Shown here in pieces: positions 1 to 6,729 of a stretch of DNA of 13,302 nt. The DNA is taken from positions 1 to 13,302 of the forward strand of contig SLIH01000482.1 of assembly GCA_007135745.1 (NCBI GenBank), given 5' to 3'. Source of the DNA: Halomonas sp. GTDB lineage: Bacteria; Pseudomonadota; Gammaproteobacteria; Pseudomonadales; Oleiphilaceae. Numbering within the stretch: position 1 is the first letter of the stretch; every line of letters starts with the position of its first letter. Below the pieces are notes generated by a model. The model worked only from the letters and a program-made list of their open reading frames with translations. It made no database searches and was not told the DNA's origin. The position numbers were made by a program, and so were the translations under genes.

Positions 1-74
1 AAGGATCGCAGACGGCGCCGTGGTGAGTGGCAGCGGCTGGCTGAATTGGGATGTAGGCTCATAGAAACTACCAT
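1..74 (-). CDS. Possible N-terminus of a divergent gene (partial, tentative)
   Basis: Reading leftwards, an open frame starts at an ATG at 74-72 (or the in-frame ATG at 62-60) and runs off the left edge without a stop. The visible residues from the second ATG begin MSLHPNSAS and include an arginine-rich stretch (PRRRLRS). That would fit the n-region of a signal peptide, but no hydrophobic core is visible before the edge. In related gammaproteobacteria an M48-type periplasmic protease gene (bepA/yfgC) sits next to this tusA-like gene, so it is the natural candidate; this is inference from synteny. No convincing ribosome binding site precedes either ATG. The + strand is also open here in frame 1 (to a stop at 106-108) and frame 2 (to a stop at 62-64), so this could instead be the 3' end of a + strand gene. 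Confidence 0.2.
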   Translation of the reverse strand, partial: MVVSMSLHPNSASRCHSPRRRLRS

Positions 75-148
75 GCCACAGTTGATCGGTCGGGTGTAGA
101 TGTTGCAGTGGTTTGATCTGCTTGTGCGTCAAAGTGCCGCTACGTCCA

Positions 149-157
149 TGCTATGAT
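149..157 (+). promoter_or_regulatory. Candidate extended -10 promoter of the tusA-like gene
   Basis: The sequence TGCTATGAT has the extended -10 form TGnTATGAT, one mismatch from the TATAAT consensus. Transcription would start near 164, giving a leader of roughly 37 nt before the ATG at 202. No good -35 hexamer lies 16-18 bp upstream, which an extended -10 can tolerate. This is prediction only. Confidence 0.4.
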
Positions 158-201
158 ATAAGGTCTTGTGGCCAATCAGACAATGGGGTTCAAATCGGAT
201 T

Positions 202-483
202 ATGGTCCACCAACCGGATCAGACGCTCGACGCCACGGGCCTGGAGTGTCCGATGCCACTGCTCAAAACCAAACTCAGACTCAATGACATGAATCCGGGC
301 GATTTGTTGCAGGTGATTGCGTCCGATCCGGGCTCGGCCCGCGATATTCCGGCCTTTCTCAAACTGAGCCATCATGAGCTGGAAGAAACCGAAGAGCAGG
401 GCGATAACTACGTATTCATGATCCGCTGCGGAGCCCCGCAAAGCCGGGCAGGTGACAACGAGGAAGAGCGGTCCGTTCGATGA
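202..483 (+). CDS. TusA-family sulfur carrier / sulfurtransferase
   Basis: This 93-residue protein belongs to the TusA/YedF/SirA family of small cytoplasmic persulfide carriers. The signature is LDATGLECPMP near the N-terminus, with the catalytic Cys16 in the C-P-x-P motif that carries the persulfide. The remainder (PGDLLQVIASDPGSARDIP, then a Cys near the C-terminus) fits the two-layer alpha/beta fold and usual length of the family. The frame extends upstream to a TTG at 166, which sits in the predicted promoter region, so I take the ATG at 202; its ribosome binding site is weak. The stop overlaps the ATG of the permease gene by 4 nt, implying translational coupling. The Pseudomonas homologue in the same position (PA1006) has been linked to persulfide trafficking and molybdenum-cofactor function; that role is by analogy. 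Family assignment is secure, but the physiological acceptor is not visible. Confidence 0.9.
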   Translation: MVHQPDQTLDATGLECPMPLLKTKLRLNDMNPGDLLQVIASDPGSARDIPAFLKLSHHELEETEEQGDNYVFMIRCGAPQSRAGDNEEERSVR

Positions 484-1586
484 TTCAGATACTGCGCGAC
501 ATCGCCTACAAATATTTTTCGGACGAGGAGGCTGTCATTCTTGCGCTGCTGATGGTGGGCGCGCTGCTGACGGTTGTTTTCCTTGGCCGCATACTGGCTC
601 CATTCATCGCCGCAGTCATCATCGCTTTCATCCTTCAGGGGCTGGTACTCAAGGTAAAGCGTCTTGGCGTGCCTCATTTTATTGCCGTCTGCCTGGTATT
701 CGTTCTTTTTCTCGGCGCCCTGCTGTCATTCCTGTTCGGCCTCATGCCATTGATATGGACCCAGGTGTCTGCGCTTGCCGCGGAGTTGCCGCGGATGATT
801 CGGGCTACCCAGCAGTACATTGAAATCCTGCCACAGGAATACCCTCAGTTGATCTCCATGCAGGAAGTGAACGCGATCTTTCAGCAGATGACGACCGAAG
901 TAGGCAAAGTAACCCAGTGGCTGGTTTCCGTATCCCTGGAAAGCATTCCAGGGCTGGTTGCCTTGCTCATTTATCTGATCCTGGTGCCTATTCTGGTGTT
1001 TTTCTTTCTCAAGGACCGGGACGTGATTCTGCGTGGGATCGGTAAACTGCTGCCTTCCCAGCGTCCTCTGATGCGGCAGATCTGGGAAGAGATGAATGTC
1101 CAGCTGGCGAACTATGTCCGCGGAAAAGCCGTGGAGATACTCATCGTTGGCTCCGTGACCTATGTCTGTTTCAAACTGCTCGGTGTCAATTATTCCCTGT
1201 TGCTTGCTCTCCTGGTGGGCTTTTCCGTGGTCATTCCCTACATCGGGGCGGCCGTGGTCACCGTCCCCGTGGCCATGATCGGGCTCTTTCAGTTTGGCTG
1301 GAGTACCGAATTCCTCTGGTTGATGTTCATCTATGCAGTGATACAGGCTCTGGACGGCAATGTTCTGGTGCCTTTGCTGTTCTCCGAGGTGGTCAATCTC
1401 CATCCGGTTGTTATTATTCTTGCCGTTCTGTTTTTCGGGGGTATCTGGGGCATGTGGGGCGTGTTCTTCGCCATACCTCTGGCCACCCTCGTTAACGCCG
1501 TAATGAAAGCCTGGCCCGTTCACGAACTGGCGGCACCGGGATATTCAGGGGATCTTCGGGCAACCTCTGACGAGCGGCCAGGCTAG
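480..1586 (+). CDS. AI-2E family transporter (PerM-like permease)
   Basis: This 368-residue polytopic inner-membrane protein belongs to the AI-2E exporter/PerM/YhhT family. Hydrophobic segments lie near residues 18-55 (two helices), 66-92, 154-178, 217-233, 236-270, 277-300 and 306-342. A long amphipathic, mostly non-membrane stretch spans about 95-150. Family landmarks are visible: FFFLKDRD (174-181) after a membrane helix, [13 protein letters not shown] (212-224), VIPYIGA (252-258), and a C-terminal [19 protein letters not shown] stretch followed by [15 protein letters not shown]. The start ATG overlaps the tusA-like stop, as in Pseudomonas where the two genes are neighbours. The family contains the E. 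coli AI-2 exporter TqsA and sodium/proton antiporter-like members, so the substrate cannot be read from sequence. A 97-nt gap separates it from dapA. Confidence 0.9.
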   Translation: MIQILRDIAYKYFSDEEAVILALLMVGALLTVVFLGRILAPFIAAVIIAFILQGLVLKVKRLGVPHFIAVCLVFVLFLGALLSFLFGLMPLIWTQVSALAAELPRMIRATQQYIEILPQEYPQLISMQEVNAIFQQMTTEVGKVTQWLVSVSLESIPGLVALLIYLILVPILVFFFLKDRDVILRGIGKLLPSQRPLMRQIWEEMNVQLANYVRGKAVEILIVGSVTYVCFKLLGVNYSLLLALLVGFSVVIPYIGAAVVTVPVAMIGLFQFGWSTEFLWLMFIYAVIQALDGNVLVPLLFSEVVNLHPVVIILAVLFFGGIWGMWGVFFAIPLATLVNAVMKAWPVHELAAPGYSGDLRATSDERPG

Positions 1587-1609
1587 CAGCCTGTCGGGCT
1601 TAAGGCTGC
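1586..1609 (+). terminator. Weak hairpin after the permease gene
   Basis: GCAGCC at 1586-1591 pairs with GGCTGC at 1604-1609 around a 12-nt loop, starting at the last base of the permease stop codon. No T-tract follows, so at most it is a weak or factor-assisted terminator or an RNA-stability element. A poor promoter-like pair (TTGTGT at 1629-1634, 17-bp spacer, TACCAT at 1652-1657) sits between it and dapA. Confidence 0.25.
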
Positions 1610-1683
1610 CAGGGTGCCTGATACGCTCTTGTGTCGCTGAAAACCCACGATTACCATTACTCTTTTCTGGCAGGGGAGCGGAT

Positions 1684-2559
1684 ATGATCACTGGAAGCCT
1701 GGTGGCACTGGTAACCCCAATGCATGCTGATGGCAATATCGATTGGGAATGCCTGGACCGGCTCGTGGATTTTCATGTGGAGTCCGGGACCAACGCGATT
1801 GTCGCTGTGGGTACCACGGGGGAATCTTCCACCCTGGATCCCCGGGAGCACGTGGACGTAATTCGTCGCGTGGTTGAACGGGCAAACGGGCGAATTCCCG
1901 TCATTGCGGGCACCGGCGGAAACTCAACCCATGAAGCGGTTTCGTTGACACGGGAAGCGGCGGCCATAGGCGTCGATGCCTGTCTCCTTGTTGTGCCCTA
2001 TTACAACAAGCCGACCCAGGAGGGAATGTATCGTCATTTTCTCACGGTAGCGGAATCCGTCGACGTTGATCAGATCCTGTACAATGTTCCCGGGCGCACA
2101 TCCTGCGACATGCTCAACGAAACGGTAGAGCGCCTCGCGGATGTTCCCAATATCGTGGGCATCAAGGACGCCACCGGCAACGTCAGCCGGGGTGAGGAAC
2201 TGATTCGCATGGTTGGAGACCGTCTGGCGGTGTATTCCGGCGATGATGGCACCTCCATGGAGCTGATGCTGTGTGGCGGCAAAGGTAATGTTTCGGTCAC
2301 CGCGAACGTTGCACCATCGCTGATGGCGCAGATGTGCGCGGCAGCCATTTCCGGTGATGAGGCCGAAGCACGCCGGATCAACGAGATCCTGACGCCTCTC
2401 AACCGGAAACTGTTTCTGGAGGCAAACCCCATACCGGTGAAATGGGCTTTGCATCAGATGGGAATGATAGGCCCCGGCATTCGATTGCCAATGACGACTC
2501 TCAGTGATGAATACCACCAGGATGTTCTGGATGCCCTGCGTTCTGCCGGGTGTCTCTGA
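1684..2559 (+). CDS. dapA: 4-hydroxy-tetrahydrodipicolinate synthase
   Basis: DapA condenses pyruvate with aspartate semialdehyde, the first committed step of the diaminopimelate/lysine pathway, in the cytoplasm. The 291-residue length is typical. The catalytic residues fall at the same numbers as in E. coli: Thr44-Thr45 in AVGTTGES, Tyr107 in PYYNKP, Tyr133 and Arg138 in YNVPGRTS, and the Schiff-base Lys161 in GIKDATG. Together they predict an active TIM-barrel enzyme. The ATG at 1684 has a strong ribosome binding site (AGGGGAG at 1672-1678, 5-nt spacer). bamC starts 31 nt after the stop, so the two are probably co-transcribed, an arrangement also known in E. coli and Pseudomonas. In Pseudomonas aeruginosa a bcp-like peroxiredoxin gene and a gcvR-like gene lie between the permease and dapA; they are absent here. 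Confidence 0.97.
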   Translation: MITGSLVALVTPMHADGNIDWECLDRLVDFHVESGTNAIVAVGTTGESSTLDPREHVDVIRRVVERANGRIPVIAGTGGNSTHEAVSLTREAAAIGVDACLLVVPYYNKPTQEGMYRHFLTVAESVDVDQILYNVPGRTSCDMLNETVERLADVPNIVGIKDATGNVSRGEELIRMVGDRLAVYSGDDGTSMELMLCGGKGNVSVTANVAPSLMAQMCAAAISGDEAEARRINEILTPLNRKLFLEANPIPVKWALHQMGMIGPGIRLPMTTLSDEYHQDVLDALRSAGCL

Positions 2560-2590
2560 CAGCCTCTGTTCGCGTTTTACGGAGAACTGA

Positions 2591-3655
2591 ATGTTAAATA
2601 TTGGATGGCGGGTTGCGCGTCGGGTGCGTCCCGCGCTGGTCCTCCTTATGGTCGCGATGGTTGCGGCCTGTGGTGTATTCCCGGACCGCACATTACGTTA
2701 CCAGCAGGTTCAGCTGGGAGAACCGCTGAAGCTGCCGGAAGATCACCCAAGACGTGGTTTTACCGGCATCTACGCCATTCCGGAAGTTGTTGGGACAGGC
2801 GACCTTGTCGTTGATGGTCGCTACAGGCTGCCGCGCCCACCAGACCTGACGGGTCAGATTCTTGATGAGACCTACCGTGTCGAAGAATCAGCTGATCAGA
2901 CCTGGTTGCTTGCGAATGAAGTTCCTGGCCGGGTCTGGCCGGCTGTTTCCGGATTCCTTGGCAGTCAGGGGGTTCAGGTAGCCATGGAGGATCCCCAACA
3001 GGGTCTGAAGCAGACGGGCATTCTGAATTACAGCCAGAGAGCGAGGCAGTGGCTGGGTCTCGAAGACACAGACGATGAAGACCTTCTGGTGCTTCAATTA
3101 CGGATAAGTCATGGGGTTCAGGCCAGGAGTTCAGAGGTGCAGGCGCGACTGCGCACCGTTGAGAGTACTCCCGAATCAGTACTCTCCTGGCAGAAAGAGC
3201 CCGGTGACAGTGCCCGTGAGCAGTCTGTGCTGCAGGATCTGATGGCGTTCCTGCGTGAAACGGAAGAAACCAAGACTTATTCCCGTGTGGCACTCAATCT
3301 GCCCAGGGAAGAGCGTGTGACAGCGATTCTTGACGGTGCAGCACCTTATCTGCGGCTGGATCTCGGTTTTGATCGGGCCTGGCATGAAGTCAATCGTGGC
3401 CTGTCGGAACTGGAGGCCGCCATTGTCGAGGCTGATCGAGACCAGGGTGTGTGGGAAGTCGATGCCCGCACAGTGGAAGAGCGCGAGCGTGGTTGGTGGT
3501 TCTGGCGTCGTGAGGGCGAGCCAGTGTTCAATACCCGGCTCCGCATGGAAACATCCGACGACCATATTCGACTCTACGCCGAGCGTGCACCGGAATACGA
3601 CGGAGAAGACCGTTCCCGGGAACTGCTTACAGACCTGCTGGACAGCATGCGCTGA
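2591..3655 (+). CDS. bamC: Outer-membrane assembly lipoprotein BamC (NlpB)
   Basis: BamC is an accessory lipoprotein of the BAM complex that inserts beta-barrel proteins into the outer membrane. The 354-residue product has a lipoprotein signal peptide: a basic n-region (residues 5-13), a hydrophobic core (15-26) and a lipobox VAAC with the lipidated Cys27. Gly28 at +2 predicts outer-membrane sorting. The segment after the Cys is extended and rich in Pro and charge, consistent with the BamD-binding region. Two alpha/beta helix-grip-like domains follow, roughly 105-220 and 230-350. GGAG at 2581-2584, 6 nt before the ATG, supports the start. Overall sequence similarity across the family is low, so the assignment rests on the lipobox, the length, recognisable C-terminal features (WWFWRREGEP) and the conserved dapA-bamC-purC order. 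It is followed by a strong hairpin before purC. Confidence 0.9.
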   Translation: MLNIGWRVARRVRPALVLLMVAMVAACGVFPDRTLRYQQVQLGEPLKLPEDHPRRGFTGIYAIPEVVGTGDLVVDGRYRLPRPPDLTGQILDETYRVEESADQTWLLANEVPGRVWPAVSGFLGSQGVQVAMEDPQQGLKQTGILNYSQRARQWLGLEDTDDEDLLVLQLRISHGVQARSSEVQARLRTVESTPESVLSWQKEPGDSAREQSVLQDLMAFLRETEETKTYSRVALNLPREERVTAILDGAAPYLRLDLGFDRAWHEVNRGLSELEAAIVEADRDQGVWEVDARTVEERERGWWFWRREGEPVFNTRLRMETSDDHIRLYAERAPEYDGEDRSRELLTDLLDSMR

Positions 3656-3676
3656 CCTCTGAAAACACCGACTGAC

Positions 3677-3703
3677 TGCAAGGGGTAGGAGCTACCCCCT
3701 GCA
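3677..3703 (+). repeat. Strong hairpin between bamC and purC
   Basis: GGGGTAG (3682-3688) and CTACCCC (3692-3698) form a perfect 7-bp stem with the 3-nt loop GAG. After one A/C mismatch the stem extends with TGCA (3677-3680) against TGCA (3700-3703). No T-run follows, so it is not a standard intrinsic terminator. It ends 24 nt before the purC ATG and 12 nt before its ribosome binding site. It could attenuate or process the dapA-bamC/purC transcript, or act as a DNA operator. It does not resemble the E. coli PurR box. Confidence 0.55.
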
Positions 3704-3727
3704 CAACCCATTTCTGGGAGCAATAAC

Positions 3728-4447
3728 ATGGAAAAACGCGCGGAACTCTATGCCGGCAAGGCCAAGTCGGTATTCCGCACCGACGACCCGGACTACTTTG
3801 TTCTCATGTTCCGGGACGACACCTCTGCCTTCGATGGCCAGAAGACCCAGCAGCTCGAGCGTAAGGGCAGGGTCAATAATCTGTTCAATGCCTTCATCAT
3901 GGAAAAACTCGCTGCTGCAGGCGTTCCCACTCATTTTGAGAAAGTGCTCTCCGCCAATGAGTCGCTGGTTCGTAACCTGGAGATGCTGCCGGTGGAGTGC
4001 GTGGTGCGCAATATCGCCGCCGGGAGCCTCTGCAAGCGTCTGGGCGTAACCGAAGGTCAGGAATTGCAGCCGCCGACCTACGAGTTGTTCCTCAAGAACG
4101 ACGCACTGCATGATCCCATGATCAACGAATCCCTGGCGGAGACTTTTGGCTGGGCCAGCGCCGAGGATCTTGCGGAGATGAAACGCCTGACCTATGAAGT
4201 GAATGGGGTACTGAAACAGCTGTTTCTTGATGCAGGCATGTTGCTCGTTGATTACAAACTGGAATTCGGTCAGGCTGATGGAAAGATTATGCTGGGGGAT
4301 GAGTTCAGCCCCGATGGCTGCCGGATCTGGGATCGTGAGACGCGGCGTAAGATGGACAAGGACCGCTTCCGGCAGGATCTGGGCGATGTCATCGAAACTT
4401 ATGAAGAGGTTGGCCGGCGTCTCGGTATCGATTTTGACGCCATCTGA
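3728..4447 (+). CDS. purC: Phosphoribosylaminoimidazole-succinocarboxamide synthase
   Basis: PurC (SAICAR synthetase) joins CAIR with aspartate using ATP in de novo purine synthesis, in the cytoplasm. The 239-residue length is typical of the bacterial monofunctional enzyme. Visible landmarks in order: the nucleotide loop YAGKAKSVF (8-16), [10 protein letters not shown] (28-37), [14 protein letters not shown] (91-104), DYKLEFG (175-181) and [13 protein letters not shown] (190-202). GGGAG at 3716-3720 lies 7 nt before the ATG. It is downstream of dapA-bamC, as in Pseudomonas, but 72 nt away with a strong hairpin between, so its expression may be partly separate. The outer-membrane protein gene follows after 36 nt. 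Confidence 0.97.
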   Translation: MEKRAELYAGKAKSVFRTDDPDYFVLMFRDDTSAFDGQKTQQLERKGRVNNLFNAFIMEKLAAAGVPTHFEKVLSANESLVRNLEMLPVECVVRNIAAGSLCKRLGVTEGQELQPPTYELFLKNDALHDPMINESLAETFGWASAEDLAEMKRLTYEVNGVLKQLFLDAGMLLVDYKLEFGQADGKIMLGDEFSPDGCRIWDRETRRKMDKDRFRQDLGDVIETYEEVGRRLGIDFDAI

Positions 4448-4483
4448 AGGGCCCGTCCCGGAATACTGAATGGAGAGTTCGAG

Positions 4484-5224
4484 ATGAAAAAAACAATGAC
4501 CGCCGCAATTGGTGCTGGCCTGCTCGCCGGGGCAGCCAATGCTCACGCCGTTCTTCCGCTGGTTGATATAGACGTCAGTGCAACCCTCTGGAATGCCAGC
4601 CCGTCCGGACACGTACAGTCAGGTGATCGGCTTGATATCGATGATGATCTGGATTACAGCACGGAACGCCATAATGTCCTGGCGGCCCGTGTCGCCCACC
4701 CCGTGCCTCTGATTCCCAACTTCCGGTTGCGGTATAATGACTTCGGGTACGACGGAACAGGCGAGGTCAGCGCTGAATTCGAAGGCCAGAGTTACCAGGG
4801 AGAGGTGGACACTGATCTGGATCTTACCCACCTCGATTACACTATCTTCTATACCGCGCCGCTTCCCTTTGTAACTGCGGATCTGGGCTTTAATTTCAAA
4901 CATTTTGTTGGCTCTTTCGATATTGAGGAGCAGAATCAGGGAAGCAGTGATTCAATCGACTTTGACGCCATCCTGCCCATGCTGCACGCACACGGTCGTG
5001 TGGACCTGCCGCTGACAGGTCTTGGCGTGGGGGCAGAGCTCAACTGGATCTCCTTTGATGGGGATTCCGTGCGCGATCTGGAAGCCTACGTCAGCTACAG
5101 CTACAACATCACCTATGTCCGCGCCGGTTACCGTGAATTTGTGGTGGATGCCGAGGGCTCTGGTGACCTGGAGGTGGATGCAGACATGAGTGGCGCCTTT
5201 CTGGGTGTCGGTGTGCGCTTCTGA
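4484..5224 (+). CDS. TIGR04219-type outer-membrane beta-barrel protein
   Basis: This 246-residue exported protein begins with a Sec signal peptide: MKK n-region, hydrophobic core (residues 6-18), and probable cleavage after ANA (20) or AHA (22). The mature part alternates short beta-strands with acidic turns (for example YNDFGYDGTG, NWISFDG). It ends in GVGVRF, a C-terminal Phe signature that BAM substrates use. Length, the LPLVDIDVSATLWN start of the mature chain and the repeated LTHLDYTIFY / ADLGFNFKHF strands fit the TIGR04219 family, whose function is unknown. GGAGAG at 4472-4477, 6 nt before the ATG, supports the start. It is flanked on the same strand by purC (36 nt) and the epimerase gene (38 nt). 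Many Asp residues in the loops suggest divalent-cation exposure, but I assign no function. Confidence 0.8.
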   Translation: MKKTMTAAIGAGLLAGAANAHAVLPLVDIDVSATLWNASPSGHVQSGDRLDIDDDLDYSTERHNVLAARVAHPVPLIPNFRLRYNDFGYDGTGEVSAEFEGQSYQGEVDTDLDLTHLDYTIFYTAPLPFVTADLGFNFKHFVGSFDIEEQNQGSSDSIDFDAILPMLHAHGRVDLPLTGLGVGAELNWISFDGDSVRDLEAYVSYSYNITYVRAGYREFVVDAEGSGDLEVDADMSGAFLGVGVRF

Positions 5225-5262
5225 GCCGCCATAAGGGATGATCGAACAGGGAGAACACAGAG

Positions 5263-6270
5263 TTGAAAATACTTGTAACGGGTACCGCCGGCTTTATCGG
5301 TTCCTTTGTGGCCCACCGGCTGCTGGATCGCGGTGATGAGGTTGTCGGAGTTGATGACGTTAACGACTACTACGACGTCAATCTCAAGGAAGCGCGGCTG
5401 GCCAGGCTGACCGAGCGCCAGGGATTTACAGAAAAACGGCTGGATATAGCCGATCGGGAGGGCATGGAGCGCCTGTTTGCGCAACACAGGCCGCAAAAGG
5501 TGGTTCACCTGGCGGCCCAGGCCGGTGTCCGTTACTCCCTGGAAAACCCCCACGCCTATGTGGATGCCAACCTGGTTGGCTTCACGAATATTCTGGAAGG
5601 CTGTCGGCACAATGGCATTGAACATCTGGTCTATGCGTCCAGCAGTTCGGTGTACGGAGCCAACGAAACCATGCCCTTTTCGGTCCATGACAATGTGGAT
5701 CACCCGGTGAGTCTCTATGCGGCTTCCAAGAAGGCCAATGAACTCATGGCTCACACCTACAGTCACCTTTACAGGTTGCCGACCACCGGGCTGCGTTTCT
5801 TCACCGTCTATGGCCCCTGGGGCCGGCCGGACATGGCGCTGTTCATCTTCACCCGCAAGATTCTCAATGATGAGCCCATCGATGTCTTTAATCACGGTCA
5901 TCACGAGCGGGATTTCACGTACATTGACGACATCGTTGAGGGTGTGATCCGTACGCTGGACCACACGGCGACATCCAATCCCGACTGGTCAGGGAAGAAC
6001 CCCGATTCGGGCACGAGCAACGCGCCATACCGGCTCTACAACATTGGCAGCAATAATCCGGTGAAGCTTCTGCGTTTCATTGAGGTTCTGGAGGACTGCC
6101 TGGGCAAAAAGGCCGAGAAAAACTTCCTGCCCATGCAGCCAGGCGATGTTCCCGCGACCTACGCCGACGTCAAGGATCTGATTGATGATGTTGGATACCG
6201 TCCGGAGACTGCGGTGGAGACTGGGATCCGCAACTTCGTCGATTGGTACCGGGATTTCTACAAGGTGTGA
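5263..6270 (+). CDS. UDP-glucuronate 4-epimerase-like extended SDR
   Basis: This 335-residue cytoplasmic extended short-chain dehydrogenase very probably interconverts UDP-glucuronate and UDP-galacturonate (LspL/Cap1J/WcvA-type) for surface polysaccharide. It has the NAD-binding glycine motif GTAGFIG (7-13), Asp31 after the second strand, SSSSVYG (126-132) with the catalytic Ser, and the Tyr152/Lys156 pair in YAASK. It also has [12 protein letters not shown] (181-192) and ERDFTYIDD (215-223), which are characteristic of UDP-uronate epimerases. Translation starts at a TTG (5263) with AGGGAG at 5248-5253 and a 9-nt spacer; the first residues [10 protein letters not shown] leave no room for a later start. 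It is not accompanied by glycosyltransferase genes in this window. A GC-rich hairpin (GGGCGG/CCGCCC, 6280-6296) follows the stop. Related dTDP- or GDP-sugar enzymes are possible but less likely. Confidence 0.88.
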   Translation: MKILVTGTAGFIGSFVAHRLLDRGDEVVGVDDVNDYYDVNLKEARLARLTERQGFTEKRLDIADREGMERLFAQHRPQKVVHLAAQAGVRYSLENPHAYVDANLVGFTNILEGCRHNGIEHLVYASSSSVYGANETMPFSVHDNVDHPVSLYAASKKANELMAHTYSHLYRLPTTGLRFFTVYGPWGRPDMALFIFTRKILNDEPIDVFNHGHHERDFTYIDDIVEGVIRTLDHTATSNPDWSGKNPDSGTSNAPYRLYNIGSNNPVKLLRFIEVLEDCLGKKAEKNFLPMQPGDVPATYADVKDLIDDVGYRPETAVETGIRNFVDWYRDFYKV

Positions 6271-6279
6271 TGAGCAAAA

Positions 6280-6314
6280 GGGCGGTTGACCCGCCCGATC
6301 CGGATCGCTATATT
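6280..6314 (+). promoter_or_regulatory. Sigma-70 promoter of tRNA-Val, with inverted repeats
   Basis: TTGACC (6286-6291) and TATATT (6309-6314) are separated by exactly 17 bp, each one mismatch from consensus. A GC-rich discriminator (ACGCACCC) follows, as at stringently controlled stable-RNA promoters. The start would be about 6319-6321, roughly 15 nt before the mature tRNA. Two inverted repeats overlap it: GGGCGG/CCGCCC (6280-6296), with the -35 mostly in its loop, and a perfect 12-bp palindrome CGATCCGGATCG (6296-6307) inside the spacer. The first may also act as a weak terminator for the epimerase gene. Confidence 0.8.
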
Positions 6315-6334
6315 ACGCACCCATCGCGCACAAC

Positions 6335-6411
<77 letters not shown>

Positions 6412-6415
6412 ATAC

Positions 6416-6442
6416 AAAACGCCCTCAAAGAGGGCGTTTTTT
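6416..6442 (+). terminator. Intrinsic terminator after tRNA-Val
   Basis: CGCCCTC (6420-6426) and GAGGGCG (6430-6436) form a perfect 7-bp GC-rich stem with loop AAA. Six T residues (6437-6442) follow, and the A-rich stretch before the stem (6416-6419) can pair with them. This is a textbook Rho-independent terminator, possibly working in both directions. Confidence 0.95.
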
Positions 6443-6729
6443 GTTTCCCGCACATCTCTCTTCCGGTAACTGGCGCTGAGACTGGCTGAATCCGAGTTGC
6501 AGTGGATCCTTGAGCAGGGAGCGGTGGACCGCTCCCGCGTGCATGCCCATGATGTGCATGATCATTGATTGGGCTGGCGTTTGATTCTGAACAGGTTCCG
6601 GTGATTCGGTCTTGACTAAATTCTGGTCGGATAGCAATATCTGATAATGGATTCAGTTGATGTAATTCGAATCTATTCCTCGCTGAATGCTTCAGACTCC
6701 TGCCAGCGAAAAGACAGGTACCAGGGACC
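6443..6729. other. Non-coding region before the diguanylate cyclase gene
   Basis: No convincing gene is seen on either strand. It contains a perfect hairpin GGGAGCGG-TGGA-CCGCTCCC (6517-6536) without a T-tract, two direct copies of GTGCATG (6539-6545 and 6554-6560), and the palindrome ATGATCAT (6558-6565). A possible promoter for the downstream gene has TTGACT at 6612-6617, but the best -10 at 17 bp (CAATAT) is poor. The better-looking GATAAT (6643-6648) is too far away. The AT-richer stretch 6605-6680 is the most promoter-like part. It could also hold a small RNA, but nothing decisive supports that. Confidence 0.4.
6517..6536. repeat. Perfect inverted repeat / hairpin
   Basis: GGGAGCGG (6517-6524) and CCGCTCCC (6529-6536) are exact reverse complements around TGGA. 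In DNA form the arms extend to 9 bp around a 2-bp centre. It sits 75 nt after the tRNA terminator and about 195 nt before the diguanylate cyclase ATG. No T-run follows on either strand. Confidence 0.6.

Noticed and set aside
166..201. TTG-initiated 12-residue N-terminal extension of the TusA-like protein
   Set aside because: It overlaps the predicted transcription start, adds residues unlike the family, and the ATG at 202 gives the usual TusA length.
726..1523. Long open frame (265 codons) on the minus strand opposite the permease gene
   Set aside because: Its composition (very rich in His, Gln, Asn, Gly) is what an antisense reading of a hydrophobic membrane protein gives; no domain or ribosome binding site is seen.
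3692..4612. Long open frame (306 codons) on the minus strand across purC
   Set aside because: It is antisense to a certain purC, spans an intergenic hairpin, and has no recognisable domain.
6517..6536. Hairpin considered as an intrinsic terminator
   Set aside because: No T-run follows on either strand, and the preceding tRNA already has a full terminator at 6416-6442.
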